A model generated the notes under the pieces. The model was given only the letters and a program-made list of their open reading frames with translations. It was not told the DNA's origin and searched no databases. Source: Candidatus Gastranaerophilales bacterium (GTDB taxonomy: Bacteria; Cyanobacteriota; Vampirovibrionia; Gastranaerophilales; Gastranaerophilaceae). From it: DNA of 64,000 nt. Where the stretch lies: the NCBI GenBank assembly GCA_910587375.1, contig CAJULR010000022.1, forward strand, positions 1 through 64,000, read 5' to 3'. Below are positions 33,686-42,529 of this stretch, piece after piece (the first letter of the stretch is position 1; every line of letters begins with the position of its first letter). The position numbers and the translations under genes are program-made.

Positions 33686-33895
33686 TCAAAAGAAATATTT
33701 CATATCCACCCCGAAAAATTCAGCAAGTTTGTATAAAGTTTTAATGTTTATTGAGTGTTTACCGTTTTCAATGTTTGAAAGGTGGTCCCTTGAAATTTCA
33801 ACTTCAAAGGCGACTGCCTCTTGAGAGAGTTCTTTTTCAAGCCTCAAATGCTTTAACCGTCTGCCTATTTCGTTCTGCAATGCCTTAATGCCCAT
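33686..33895 (-). CDS. XRE-family HTH regulator (69 aa)
   Basis: A minimal Cro/C1 domain: IGRRLKHLRLEKELSQEAVA, recognition EISRDHLSNIENGKHSINIK, end FFGVDMKYFF. It is the last gene of a three-gene operon of tiny DNA-binding proteins (34275 to 33686), 5 nt after the RHH gene. The operon is divergent from the giant prepilin gene at 34415. Confidence 0.85.
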   Translation of the reverse strand: MGIKALQNEIGRRLKHLRLEKELSQEAVAFEVEISRDHLSNIENGKHSINIKTLYKLAEFFGVDMKYFF

Positions 33896-33900
33896 ATAAT

Positions 33901-34065
33901 TTATTCTTCTCTATCAAGCTCTTGAAGAGCATATTCACAGCACTGCTGGACTAAATTATTTAAAGAAACACCCTTATCCTGTGCAACAATTTGCAGCTCC
34001 TGCACCAGCTTTGCGGGCAGTCTGAAAGTTTTATTTATCATTTCAGGTTTTTCAACTTTGAACAT
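33901..34065 (-). CDS. Ribbon-helix-helix (CopG/Arc-like) protein, 54 aa
   Basis: The frame reads MFKVEKPEMINKTFRLPAKL, then VQELQIVAQDKGVSLNNLVQ, and ends QELDREE. A beta strand (INKTFRLP), helix, GVS turn and second helix are the RHH fold, which binds DNA as a dimer through the strand. It is only 3 nt after the HTH gene and 5 nt before the XRE gene. It probably joins its neighbours in controlling the divergent promoter region. Confidence 0.75.
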   Translation of the reverse strand: MFKVEKPEMINKTFRLPAKLVQELQIVAQDKGVSLNNLVQQCCEYALQELDREE

Positions 34066-34068
34066 CGT

Positions 34069-34275
34069 CTAATCAAATTTTAATCCTATTTTTGCATTGG
34101 CAATCTGTGCTATCAGGTTTGCTTCCTCAAATCTCAAACTTTTACGGCGCACCCTTGCATATAAAGATTGCCTTGAATATTTTTTGCCGGTTTTTTGTGT
34201 CAATAATTCAGCAATTTGTGCATAAGTTAAACCGGTTTGTGCCTGAATATGTTTGATAAATTGATTTGCGTCCAT
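34069..34275 (-). CDS. Small HTH-like protein (68 aa)
   Basis: Residues LTYAQIAELLTQKTGKKYSR and SLYARVRRKSLRFEEANLIA suggest a helix-turn-helix with a basic recognition region. The start at 34275 (MDANQF) is chosen because the -10 box TAGAAT (34288-34283) covers the alternative ATG at 34284 and ends just before 34275, implying a leaderless message. It is the first gene of the HTH-RHH-XRE operon. The family is not firmly identified. Confidence 0.7.
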   Translation of the reverse strand: MDANQFIKHIQAQTGLTYAQIAELLTQKTGKKYSRQSLYARVRRKSLRFEEANLIAQIANAKIGLKFD

Positions 34276-34282
34276 ACCCTGC

Positions 34283-34376
34283 ATTCTAAAATCTTATTGA
34301 CTTATGTACAAATATATATACAATATTGTATATAGTTATATACATATACGACACAACTAGGTTAACTGGATATAAT
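34283..34376. promoter_or_regulatory. Divergent promoter region with tandem palindromes
   Basis: Minus strand: TTGTAC (34311-34306), 17 bp, TAGAAT (34288-34283). Plus strand: ACGACA (34348-34353), 17 bp, TATAAT (34371-34376). Between them are a perfect 20-bp palindrome TATATACAATATTGTATATA (34315-34334) and an overlapping GTATATAGTTATATAC (34328-34343). GACACAACTAG (34350-34360) matches 2983-2993. These are probable operators for the three small regulators. Confidence 0.65.
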
Positions 34377-34414
34377 TTTTGATTGTTGATTAATTAAAAA
34401 AAAGGAATTATAAA

Positions 34415-37135
34415 ATGCAAAACAAGCAAATCTGTAAGTTGGGCATACTTGCCCAACATCATTCAATGACAGCTGCTCAATCAACGAAAAAAGCAATCAA
34501 CCAACGTGCAACCGTCACCCTGAACTTGATTCAGGGTCTCAACCAACGTGCACCCCGTAGGTTGGGTTTTAACCCAACACCACCCCATGCTGCTTTCTCT
34601 CTTGTGGAAATGCTCATGGCCCTTCTTGTGGCCTCCCTGCTGCTTGCGGCCCTTGCCCCCGTTATGACAAAGAAAATGTCCGAAAATATAAACGTTAACG
34701 GCATTTCAGGCGGCGGCCATGCCCCTGCTGTCTTTAAATGTTGGGACTACGACAGCCCGGAACTCCAGCCTGCGGCGGACGGCAGCAACTATAAAGTCCT
34801 CCCCGAAGCCTATCCTGTGGATGACGCCTGGAATATTAATTTCATCCTTGCTTCAGGCGGCGGCGGAGGCGCCGGTGCCACAATTCCAAACGAAACAAGC
34901 CACAGTTTTGACGGCACGGGCGAATTAAAAATCGAGCCTGAAATGGATGAAATAGACATTGTTTCAATGATTGGAGGCGGCGCAGGGGGCGGAGGAGGCG
35001 CCGCAGTATTTAGCTCTGCCACTTGCACAGGCGGCCCGTCAGAGGCCAAATGCGAGTGTATGGGCGCAACATACGACTCTGTAAATAAAGTTTGCGTTTC
35101 AAATAATTTAGGTTCAAAAAACTTAACAAATGCAAAAACAGCATGCCAAAATGTTACACCTCTTAACAAATGGAGTTTGCCAACAACAAGCCAGCTTTCA
35201 AACTGGAAGACTAATACGCTGTATTCAACCCTTGGAATTATAAGCGGGCAGACAGTTTGGAGCCAAACAAGCGGCCAAGGAGCATGCTCTAGTAGCACTT
35301 CGACCTATAATTGCTATTACAATGGTGCATATAGAACAGGCTATGCAAGTGAAACAGAATGTTGCAGTGGGAGTAGTTATGGTAGCAAGAAGGGAGCATA
35401 TGAGCCCAACAATAATTCTTGTGGTGTGTATTGCGCTGCAAGAAATGTAACATCTTCCCCTGGAAGTGGCTGGTTTAAAGGCGATGGCCAAACTGCAACA
35501 AAATGCGGAGGAACGGGAGGATGTAATTGGGGTAGTACGGATTATTTTAAATGTGGAACCTGTCCTGATTCTGACACCTGTGCTTCCACTGTTACAACTT
35601 CTTGTTCTTCATATTATACAAACTACTACTTCTACCAACTCACAGGTTCGACCTGGTCCCAAAGTTATGCAACAGATAACACAGGCTCCAGACAGACTTA
35701 TTGCGTATATAATGACTCCGCAAATGTCACAGGTGAAAGCTTCTACTCCCTATCAGGCGGCGGAGGAGGTGGTGCGCCCGCAATTTCAGACAATAATTTC
35801 GATTCAAACATTTTAAATACATTTAGAAAAAGAGTTAAGGAAAACGCCGGCGGCTACCTTGAATTTCAGCGCGGCACAGGCGGAAACGGCGGCGACGCAA
35901 GTGCTTCTAAAAACCAAAAAGCAGGAAACGGCGCAGACGGCGGAGATACCTGTATTATCGTGAAAAACGCGGCACGCGCGTATAAATATAAACTTTGCGT
36001 TTCGGGCGGAAACGGCGGCGGGGGCGCAAACGCCACCAAAGCAGATTCTTCAACCACAGGCTGGGGCTATGCAGGAGGCGAAAAGAATAACGCAAATGCT
36101 TGCTATGTCGTGGATTACACGGCAAATTCCGCAGGCGTGAAGACAGATTTTGACTGTGCATTAAAAGGAAAAGCCGGAGGGGCAGGCGGCGCCTCAACAA
36201 GCAACCCGACAGCGGGCGGAAAAGGCGCTGCAAGCGTATTAAACAGCACACAAGTTGGCGGAACTGCAGTAAAAGACGGGGTTAGCGCCTCAACTTCAAA
36301 CTATGGCGCAGGCGGAGGCGGCGGCTCTGCCTCGAAAACAGGCTATGGCTCTTCAGCAACTCTTGCTTTTGGCAAGGGCGGAAACGGCGCGCCGGGGTAT
36401 ATCAAAATAAACTATAAGAAAAAATTCGCAGCAGCAGGCGGCGGAGGCGGAGGCGGAGGCTATGTTGCCCATATAAATAATATTACGGTCGGAAAAACCG
36501 CAACCTGTGAAATCAAAGTGGGATACGGCGGGGCAGGAGGCGCTGCCGGGATAAAAGGCTATGACGGCGGAGATTCAAGCGTCACTTGCTCAAATGCGCC
36601 AAATGTTACCTACAGAATTACGGGCGGAAAAGGCGGAGAATTAGGCAGCACAACAGCCGGCGGCCTTGGCGGAGAGGCAGGCACCTATGATGACACAGGG
36701 AACATCTTCACAAGGCTTTTCAGCCAGGGAAATTTCAGACAGGCTGCGGGCCTTGCCGGAAAACAAGGCGGGGCGGGCGATTCCGCAAACTTTAAGGCAA
36801 ACGTTCGAAGCGCAGGCGGCAGAGGCGGCACGGGCGGAACCGGCGAAAAGGGCAAATGCGGCGGTATTTATACAGAAAGCGGCGTTTGCGCCACAGTGCA
36901 GGCGGATGAGAATAACGACATAACCGAACCAAACCAGGACGCCTTGAACGGCGAGGGTTTTGGGGCAGGAGAAATTACAGCGCCCACAAAGGATGGCATA
37001 GTTGAGGCCACGCCAAAATACGGAAAAGCAGGCGCTGGCGGGGGCGGAGGGGCCTGGTATGTAGGCAAAAACCCTGGCCGCGGGGGTGCCGGCCAAGGCG
37101 GATATGTCTGCATTTATTGGGACAAGCTGGAGTAG
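34415..37135 (+). CDS. Giant glycine-rich prepilin-like protein, copy 3 (906 aa)
   Basis: A 60-residue leader ends HAA, followed by FSLVEMLMALLVASLLLAAL, with predicted cleavage A60|F61. The leader holds three translated palindromic repeats: CKLGILAQHH (R3b), VTLNLIQGLN (R1) and RRLGFNPTPPH (R3). The mature part alternates Gly-rich blocks with a Cys-rich insert at about residues 200-440 (KWSLPTTSQLSNWKTNTLYS; many Cys, Tyr, Ser) of lower GC than its flanks. It is more distant from copies 1 and 2 than they are from each other. AAAGGA lies 9 nt before the ATG. It is likely to be exported by a type IV pilus or type II secretion machine; the role is unknown. Confidence 0.9.
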   Translation: MQNKQICKLGILAQHHSMTAAQSTKKAINQRATVTLNLIQGLNQRAPRRLGFNPTPPHAAFSLVEMLMALLVASLLLAALAPVMTKKMSENINVNGISGGGHAPAVFKCWDYDSPELQPAADGSNYKVLPEAYPVDDAWNINFILASGGGGGAGATIPNETSHSFDGTGELKIEPEMDEIDIVSMIGGGAGGGGGAAVFSSATCTGGPSEAKCECMGATYDSVNKVCVSNNLGSKNLTNAKTACQNVTPLNKWSLPTTSQLSNWKTNTLYSTLGIISGQTVWSQTSGQGACSSSTSTYNCYYNGAYRTGYASETECCSGSSYGSKKGAYEPNNNSCGVYCAARNVTSSPGSGWFKGDGQTATKCGGTGGCNWGSTDYFKCGTCPDSDTCASTVTTSCSSYYTNYYFYQLTGSTWSQSYATDNTGSRQTYCVYNDSANVTGESFYSLSGGGGGGAPAISDNNFDSNILNTFRKRVKENAGGYLEFQRGTGGNGGDASASKNQKAGNGADGGDTCIIVKNAARAYKYKLCVSGGNGGGGANATKADSSTTGWGYAGGEKNNANACYVVDYTANSAGVKTDFDCALKGKAGGAGGASTSNPTAGGKGAASVLNSTQVGGTAVKDGVSASTSNYGAGGGGGSASKTGYGSSATLAFGKGGNGAPGYIKINYKKKFAAAGGGGGGGGYVAHINNITVGKTATCEIKVGYGGAGGAAGIKGYDGGDSSVTCSNAPNVTYRITGGKGGELGSTTAGGLGGEAGTYDDTGNIFTRLFSQGNFRQAAGLAGKQGGAGDSANFKANVRSAGGRGGTGGTGEKGKCGGIYTESGVCATVQADENNDITEPNQDALNGEGFGAGEITAPTKDGIVEATPKYGKAGAGGGGGAWYVGKNPGRGGAGQGGYVCIYWDKLE
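34434..34578. repeat. Three palindromic repeats inside the leader codons
   Basis: R3b (34434-34457), R1 (34514-34543) and R3 (34557-34578, GTAGGTTGGGTTTTAACC...) lie in frame within codons about 7-56. All have intergenic copies elsewhere in the window. Confidence 0.85.
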
Positions 37136-37190
37136 GAAAATGGCTTCGACTAATGAACTTTAAATCCTGATTTGCAGACAACAAGATTTT

Positions 37191-37244
37191 AGATGAACAA
37201 CTTTTCGGGTATTGATTTTGTAACCTTATCAATACCCTTTTTTT
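37191..37244 (+). terminator. Conserved terminator element of prepilin copy 3
   Basis: AGATGAACAACTTTTC, stem GGGTATTGAT (37207-37216) / ATCAATACCC (37228-37237), loop TTTGTAACCTT, then seven Ts. It has the same flank and loop as at 2571 and 12386 with a wholly different stem. Confidence 0.85.
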
Positions 37245-37261
37245 ATGCCATAATATTTATA

Positions 37262-37378
37262 ATGAACATAAATCTTGAAACGCTTAATACTTTTTGTTTA
37301 ATAGCTTGGCTTTTGTTTATGTTTGGTTTTTGCACATATAAATACACAAGCCAAAACAAAAAGTACTCCCAAAAATAG
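37262..37378 (+). CDS. Possible 38-aa single-span membrane peptide
   Basis: MNINLETLNTFCLIAWLLFM then FGFCTYKYTSQNK: one hydrophobic segment with a basic tail. No clear ribosome site is seen (ATAATATTTATAATG), although TATAAT-like boxes lie upstream. The longer form starts inside the terminator and is rejected. Low confidence. Confidence 0.2.
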   Translation: MNINLETLNTFCLIAWLLFMFGFCTYKYTSQNKKYSQK

Positions 37379-37420
37379 TCTTTGGGTTATTAGATGTTTT
37401 TAAAGGCAGGTTAAATTTCC

Positions 37421-38461
37421 CTATGCCTTTTTCTTTATTGACTTTGAAACAATATTTAAGATGAAAAGTATTATTATAACAACGATTGCAAAGATGTAAT
37501 ATTTGCTTAAAGAGCCTGCAATTAAAATTGCGCTGATGGCGCAGGCAAAAGAAATTGAGGCTAAAATCAAAACCGCAACGTCTTGTGATAAGCCCGCGTG
37601 GAGCAATTTATGGTGAATGTGTTCTGAATCTGCCACAAAGGGGCTTTGGCCCTTCATAATCCTTCTTATGCTTGAATAAGCCACATCAAGCATAGGTACA
37701 GCCAAAATGAGCAAAGGCAAATACATTAAATGCCCTGAAGTCTTTGCAACGCCTGTGATTGAAAGGGTTGCAAGCAAAAAGCCCGCATAAAGTGCGCCTG
37801 AATCGCCCATAAAGATTTTGGCCGGGTTGTAGTTATAGGTTAAAAACGCAAGCATAGCGCCCAAAAGGATGAACGCAACAAGTGCAGAGATAGGGGAGGC
37901 GGGCGATACCACCATTGAAATAATTCCTATTGCAAAGGAACTTATGGTGACAACGCTTCCTGCAAGGCCGTCTATGCCGTCTATGAAATTGATTGCGTTT
38001 GAAATTCCTACAATCCAAAGGAGGGTTATTGGGTATGACCAAAAGCCAAGCTCAATCGGGTTTGAAAAGGGTGTGTAAATGCTCTCAATCCTTACGCCCA
38101 AAAGAATTACAACCGTTGCGATTGCAATTTGTATGAATAGTTTGAATTTGGCGTTAAGACAGTAAATATCATCCACAAGGCCCAAAAGAAACATTAAAGA
38201 GCCGCCTGCAATAATTCCTGAAAGCCCCTGTCCGTTTGGATATCGGCTTAGAAGCACCAAAGACAAAAATGTGAGCATAATGGATACCCAAATTGCAACC
38301 CCGCCAAGACGCGAAATCTTGCCGTGGTGGATTTTTCGTTCGTTTGGAACATCCACAAGCCCTGCTTTGTCTGAAAAATATATTACAATTGGAACAATAA
38401 ATACCCCCAAAAGGTATGCTATGATTGCTCCTAAGATTTGTGCTTCAGTTAATTTAATCAT
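37421..38461 (-). CDS. Undecaprenyl-phosphate GlcNAc-1-phosphate transferase family (WecA/TagO)
   Basis: The 346-aa polyprenyl-phosphate sugar-1-phosphate transferase has about 10-11 membrane helices. Family motifs: GLVDDIYCLNAKFKL, NAINFIDGIDGLAGSV, MGDSGALYAGFLLA and SEHIHHKLLHAG. It lacks MraY-specific features. It should load the lipid carrier with an N-acetylhexosamine phosphate to begin synthesis of a cell-surface polysaccharide. No other glycan genes are adjacent. The 38462-38639 gap upstream shows no gene. Confidence 0.93.
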   Translation of the reverse strand: MIKLTEAQILGAIIAYLLGVFIVPIVIYFSDKAGLVDVPNERKIHHGKISRLGGVAIWVSIMLTFLSLVLLSRYPNGQGLSGIIAGGSLMFLLGLVDDIYCLNAKFKLFIQIAIATVVILLGVRIESIYTPFSNPIELGFWSYPITLLWIVGISNAINFIDGIDGLAGSVVTISSFAIGIISMVVSPASPISALVAFILLGAMLAFLTYNYNPAKIFMGDSGALYAGFLLATLSITGVAKTSGHLMYLPLLILAVPMLDVAYSSIRRIMKGQSPFVADSEHIHHKLLHAGLSQDVAVLILASISFACAISAILIAGSLSKYYIFAIVVIIILFILNIVSKSIKKKA

Positions 38462-38639
38462 AAAACTATCCTGTTTTTTGAAATTATCTTTTGGTTTTCC
38501 TTGGCTTCAAATATTTGCAACGAAGACAGAGCGGTCTGTTGCACATCTTGAGCTTTGCGAGAGTTTAAAGCGGAGTGCTTCGCGACAGTCTTCTTGTGCA
38601 AATATTTTTTGCCTTAGAAAACTTGTTTTCGACATAATC

Positions 38640-39905
38640 TTAGCACAAAATATCAGGATACAACGGAAATTTTTCGCAAAGTTCAAGCGTTCTTTTCCTT
38701 AAATTTTCCTTTGTATCTGTGCCTTTAATTGTGTCTGCAATAATTTTGCCGATTTCAACCATCTCGTCTTCTTTGAATCCGCGTGTGGTTGCTGCAGGAA
38801 CGCCAATTCTAACGCCTGACGTTACAAACGGGCTTTTCGGGTCGTTTGGAACAGTGTTTTTGTTTGCGGTAATTCCTACTTCTTCTAAGGAGTTTGAAAT
38901 GTCTTTTCCTGTTTTGTCAAGACGTCTTAAATCAACCGTCATAAGGTGATTTTGCGTATCAGAACCAACAATGTCAATTCCTTCTGCCATAAGTGTTTTG
39001 CACAATGTTTTTGCGTTTTTAATTATCTGTTTTGTATATTCTTTAAATTCGGGCGAGAGTGCTTCTTTTAAGGCAATTGCTTTTGCTGCAATAACATGTT
39101 CCAAAGGCCCGCCTTGAATTCCAGGGAATACAGCTTTGTCTATTCCTTGTGCGTGTTCTTCTTTGCACATAATAATGCCGCCTCTTGGGCCACGCAAGGT
39201 TTTGTGAGTTGTTGTTGTGACAAAATCAGCGTATGGCACGGGGCTTGGGTGTTCACCCGTTGCAACAAGCGCTGCAATGTGTGCTATATCTGCCATTAAA
39301 TATGTGCGGTCACCTTCGGGTTGAAGCGCACTCACTTTGTCTGCAATTTCTTTAAATCTTTTAAAATCGATAATTTTAGAATAGTTTGAAGCACCTGCAA
39401 TGATAAGTTTTGGTTTATTTTCAAGGGCAAGCTTTTCTAATTCGTCATAATTTATTTCGCCATTATCATCAATTCCGTAACTTACAATGTTGAAATAAAG
39501 TCCTGAAAAATTAACCGGAGAGCCGTGGGTTAAGTGTCCGCCGTTTGATAAATCCATTCCAAGAACGGTGTCACCTTGTTTTAAGGCGTACAAGAAAACT
39601 GCCATATTGGCTTGTGCGCCGGAGTGTGGCTGAACATTTGCATGGTCGCAGCCAAATAATTCACAGCACCTTTTTTGGGCCAATTCTTCAATTTTATCCA
39701 CATTTTCACAACCGTTGTAAAATCTTTTGTAGGGCTTTCCTTCTGCATATTTATTTGTTAAAACACTTCCCTGTGCTGCCATAACGGCGGTTGATGTAAA
39801 GTTTTCGCTTGCAATAAGCTCAATTGTTTCCTGTTGTCTTTTTAATTCTGCTTTAATATGCTGTGCAACTTCAGGGTCTTTTTTCTTTATTATTTCAAAT
39901 TCCAT
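38640..39905 (-). CDS. glyA: Serine hydroxymethyltransferase
   Basis: The 421-aa PLP enzyme has the family blocks IELIASENFTS near residue 34, YAEGKPYKRFYNGCENVD, HSGAQANMAVF, and the PLP lysine in TTTTHKTLRGPRGG. It interconverts serine and glycine with tetrahydrofolate in one-carbon metabolism, and could also supply the large glycine demand of the giant prepilins (inference). GGAGG lies 8 nt before the ATG. Confidence 0.98.
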   Translation of the reverse strand: MEFEIIKKKDPEVAQHIKAELKRQQETIELIASENFTSTAVMAAQGSVLTNKYAEGKPYKRFYNGCENVDKIEELAQKRCCELFGCDHANVQPHSGAQANMAVFLYALKQGDTVLGMDLSNGGHLTHGSPVNFSGLYFNIVSYGIDDNGEINYDELEKLALENKPKLIIAGASNYSKIIDFKRFKEIADKVSALQPEGDRTYLMADIAHIAALVATGEHPSPVPYADFVTTTTHKTLRGPRGGIIMCKEEHAQGIDKAVFPGIQGGPLEHVIAAKAIALKEALSPEFKEYTKQIIKNAKTLCKTLMAEGIDIVGSDTQNHLMTVDLRRLDKTGKDISNSLEEVGITANKNTVPNDPKSPFVTSGVRIGVPAATTRGFKEDEMVEIGKIIADTIKGTDTKENLRKRTLELCEKFPLYPDILC

Positions 39906-40029
39906 AATTCCTGGCCCTCCTCAAAAAAGTAAACTTTAAATTACCTTTATTTTACCTTAAAAATATTTCTTGGGGCAAAAAATAATATTTTGAAGGTTTA
40001 ATAGATGGCAAAGTTTTGAAGGAATTAAA

Positions 40030-40584
40030 ATGAGAGTAAATAATATTAATTTAGCAGGAAGGCTTGCAGTCCCGAATTTTACCCGTGCAATCCAGGTTGT
40101 GTCTGATACAAACAGGGGCGGGGACGACGGTAAAATCGATAATTCAACAATGAGTGTTGTAAGGGTGCTGCAAAATAAGCCGACAACATACAGCGCCGAT
40201 GTTTCAAGAAAAATAAACACATTTTTAAGGGCACAAATCGGGGATATTTCAAAAAGCAGGGTTTATCCAAGAAAAATAAACGGAAAAGTCTATATTTATA
40301 CAGGCGAAGAGGCAAAAACTGCCCGTGCAATTGATGTAGAGGCTAAAAGAAAAATGGAATCAGGGCTGGACATAGAAAACACCTTGAAAGAGCGGAACAA
40401 AAAGCTGCTTGCGCTTGTAGAAGACGGTTTGTTGGATGATAACGGTAATTCAAAGCCTGCAACTCAAATTACGCTTGATTTTGCGCAGGGCGGAAAATTG
40501 AACAGCATAGAATATTTTTGTATGAAATTTGATGATGAGGCCCAAGACGCTGAAAACATTGAAGAAAAGAAATTAACTCTATAA
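40030..40584 (+). CDS. Hypothetical protein (184 aa)
   Basis: No family is recognised. The N-terminus MRVNNINLAGRLAVPNFTRA shares the short M-x-V-N...G pattern with the proteins at 6794 and 42530. The body is mixed alpha/beta, with a KINGKVYIYTGEEAKTARAI segment and a helical middle (IENTLKERNKKLLALVEDGL). It has no signal peptide or transmembrane helix and an acidic C-terminus. It precedes typA by 61 nt and may share its transcript. AAGGAA lies 6 nt before the ATG. Confidence 0.75.
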   Translation: MRVNNINLAGRLAVPNFTRAIQVVSDTNRGGDDGKIDNSTMSVVRVLQNKPTTYSADVSRKINTFLRAQIGDISKSRVYPRKINGKVYIYTGEEAKTARAIDVEAKRKMESGLDIENTLKERNKKLLALVEDGLLDDNGNSKPATQITLDFAQGGKLNSIEYFCMKFDDEAQDAENIEEKKLTL

Positions 40585-40645
40585 ATTTTGTTTGATGTAG
40601 AATATTTTTTGTGACGATATACAAGCTGATTGGAAATTAACAACA

Positions 40646-42436
40646 ATGAGAAAAAAGAATATAAGAAATATAGCAATTATTGCCCACGTTGACCATGGTA
40701 AAACCACTCTTGTAGACTGCATTTTACAGCAGACAGGTGTTTTTAAAGAACACCAGGAAGCAGGGGTTAGGGTTTTAGATAACAACGACATTGAAAAAGA
40801 ACGCGGAATTACGATTCTTTCAAAGAATATTTCTGTTGATTATAAAGGCGTAAAAATTAACGTTGTAGATACCCCGGGCCACGCGGATTTTGGCGGCGAA
40901 GTTGAACGTGTTTTAGGTATGGTGGATGGAGCCCTCTTAATTGTGGACGCGCAGGAAGGCCCAATGCCCCAAACGCGCTTTGTGCTTTCAAAGGCGCTTG
41001 AACTTGGGTTAAAAATCATTGTTGTTGTAAATAAAATCGACAAACAAGGTGCAGACCCAAATGGCACAATAGACAAGGTTTTTGATCTATTTACAGAATT
41101 AACGGATAATGAAGAACTGATTGATTTTCCGATAATTTATGCAAGTTCTCTTCAAAAGTTTGCAAAGAAAGAATTGACGGATGAAAACAAAGATATAATC
41201 CCATTGTTGGATTGCATTTTGGAAAATATCAAACCTCCCGTGGGGGATGATGAAGCAACCCTTCAATTCCAGGCAACGACGCTTGATTACAACGATTATG
41301 TCGGCCGTATTGCAATTGGCCGTATCATAAACGGAAAAATGACATCAGGTGAAAATGTAACACTTATAAAGGCTGACGGTTCTTTTGAAAAAGGAAAAAT
41401 CGTAAAACTTTTTGAATTCAAAGACCTTGGCCGTGTTGAAACGCAAACTGCTGAATCAGGGGATATTGTTGGTGTTGCAGGTTTTTCAGACATTCAAATC
41501 GGCGAAACTTTATCAGCCGTTGTAAATCCTGCCGCTCTGCCTTTAATTAAGGTAGATGAACCCACGCTCCAGATGAATTTCAGCGTAAATAATTCCCCGT
41601 TTGCAGGGCAGGAAGGTAAGTTTGTAACAAGCCGTCAGATTAGAAAACGTTTATACTACGAACTTGAAAAGAACGTTTCTCTAAGGGTTGAAGACACTGA
41701 TTCTACTGATGTTTTCAGGGTTTCAGGACGTGGTGAACTCCATCTTGGTATTTTAATCGAAACAATGAGGCGTGAAGGCTATGAATTCCAGGTTTCAAAG
41801 CCCGAAGTTATCTTTAAAAAGGACGCAAGTGGCGAAACTTTAGAGCCTTATGAAAATTTAATCGTGGATGTGCCTGAAGAATACACAGGCTCTGTGATTG
41901 AAAAATTGTCCCAAAGAAAAGCGCAAATGCAAAATATGGAATCCGGCCCGAAAAGAAACAATATAGATTTTATAATTCCTGCCCGCGGCCTTATCGGTTT
42001 CAGGTCTGAATTTATCAGAATGACAAAGGGTGAAGGTATTATGTATCATACCTTTGAAAAATACGGGCCTTATGCAGGAGAAATGACACGCCCAAGAAAC
42101 GGCTCTCTTATTGCCTTTGAAGAAGGAGAAGCAATTCCTTATGCTCTTCATCAGTTTGAAGATCGCGGCGTATTTTTTGTAACCCCGAAAACAAAAGTAT
42201 ACAAAGGTATGATTATCGGTGAATGCAACAGGCCGCAGGATATTGCAGTGAATATTTGTAAAACTAAAAAACTTACAAATATGAGAAGTGCAACAGCCGA
42301 TGTTATGGTAACTCTGCAATCGCCAAGATTAATGTCTTTGGAAGATTGTCTTGAATATATTGCAGAAGATGAACTTGTTGAAGTAACTCCTGAAAATGTA
42401 AGGATCAGAAAGGCAAATCTTACAAAGATAAAATAA
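40646..42436 (+). CDS. typA: Ribosome-associated GTPase TypA/BipA
   Basis: The 596-aa translational GTPase has G1 AHVDHGKTTLVD, the DTPGHADFGGEVERVL G3 region, NKIDKQGADP G4, domain II, and the BipA-specific C-terminal domain (PARGLIGFRSEFIRMTKGEG, YEKYGPY-like FEKYGPYAGEM). It acts in 50S subunit assembly and stress adaptation. The upstream ribosome site is weak (GGAAAT, 11 nt). Confidence 0.97.
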   Translation: MRKKNIRNIAIIAHVDHGKTTLVDCILQQTGVFKEHQEAGVRVLDNNDIEKERGITILSKNISVDYKGVKINVVDTPGHADFGGEVERVLGMVDGALLIVDAQEGPMPQTRFVLSKALELGLKIIVVVNKIDKQGADPNGTIDKVFDLFTELTDNEELIDFPIIYASSLQKFAKKELTDENKDIIPLLDCILENIKPPVGDDEATLQFQATTLDYNDYVGRIAIGRIINGKMTSGENVTLIKADGSFEKGKIVKLFEFKDLGRVETQTAESGDIVGVAGFSDIQIGETLSAVVNPAALPLIKVDEPTLQMNFSVNNSPFAGQEGKFVTSRQIRKRLYYELEKNVSLRVEDTDSTDVFRVSGRGELHLGILIETMRREGYEFQVSKPEVIFKKDASGETLEPYENLIVDVPEEYTGSVIEKLSQRKAQMQNMESGPKRNNIDFIIPARGLIGFRSEFIRMTKGEGIMYHTFEKYGPYAGEMTRPRNGSLIAFEEGEAIPYALHQFEDRGVFFVTPKTKVYKGMIIGECNRPQDIAVNICKTKKLTNMRSATADVMVTLQSPRLMSLEDCLEYIAEDELVEVTPENVRIRKANLTKIK

Positions 42437-42529
42437 TTTACACTTCTTTACATGGAATAATTTTGAAAGCAATAAATTTTTATTTTACGCGTTTTTAAAG
42501 ATATACATGTAAATAGGGCATAATTAAAA

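Noticed and set aside
37193..37261. Start of the 61-aa ORF at 37193
   Set aside because: It begins within the conserved terminator element; only the shorter frame from 37262 is conceivable.
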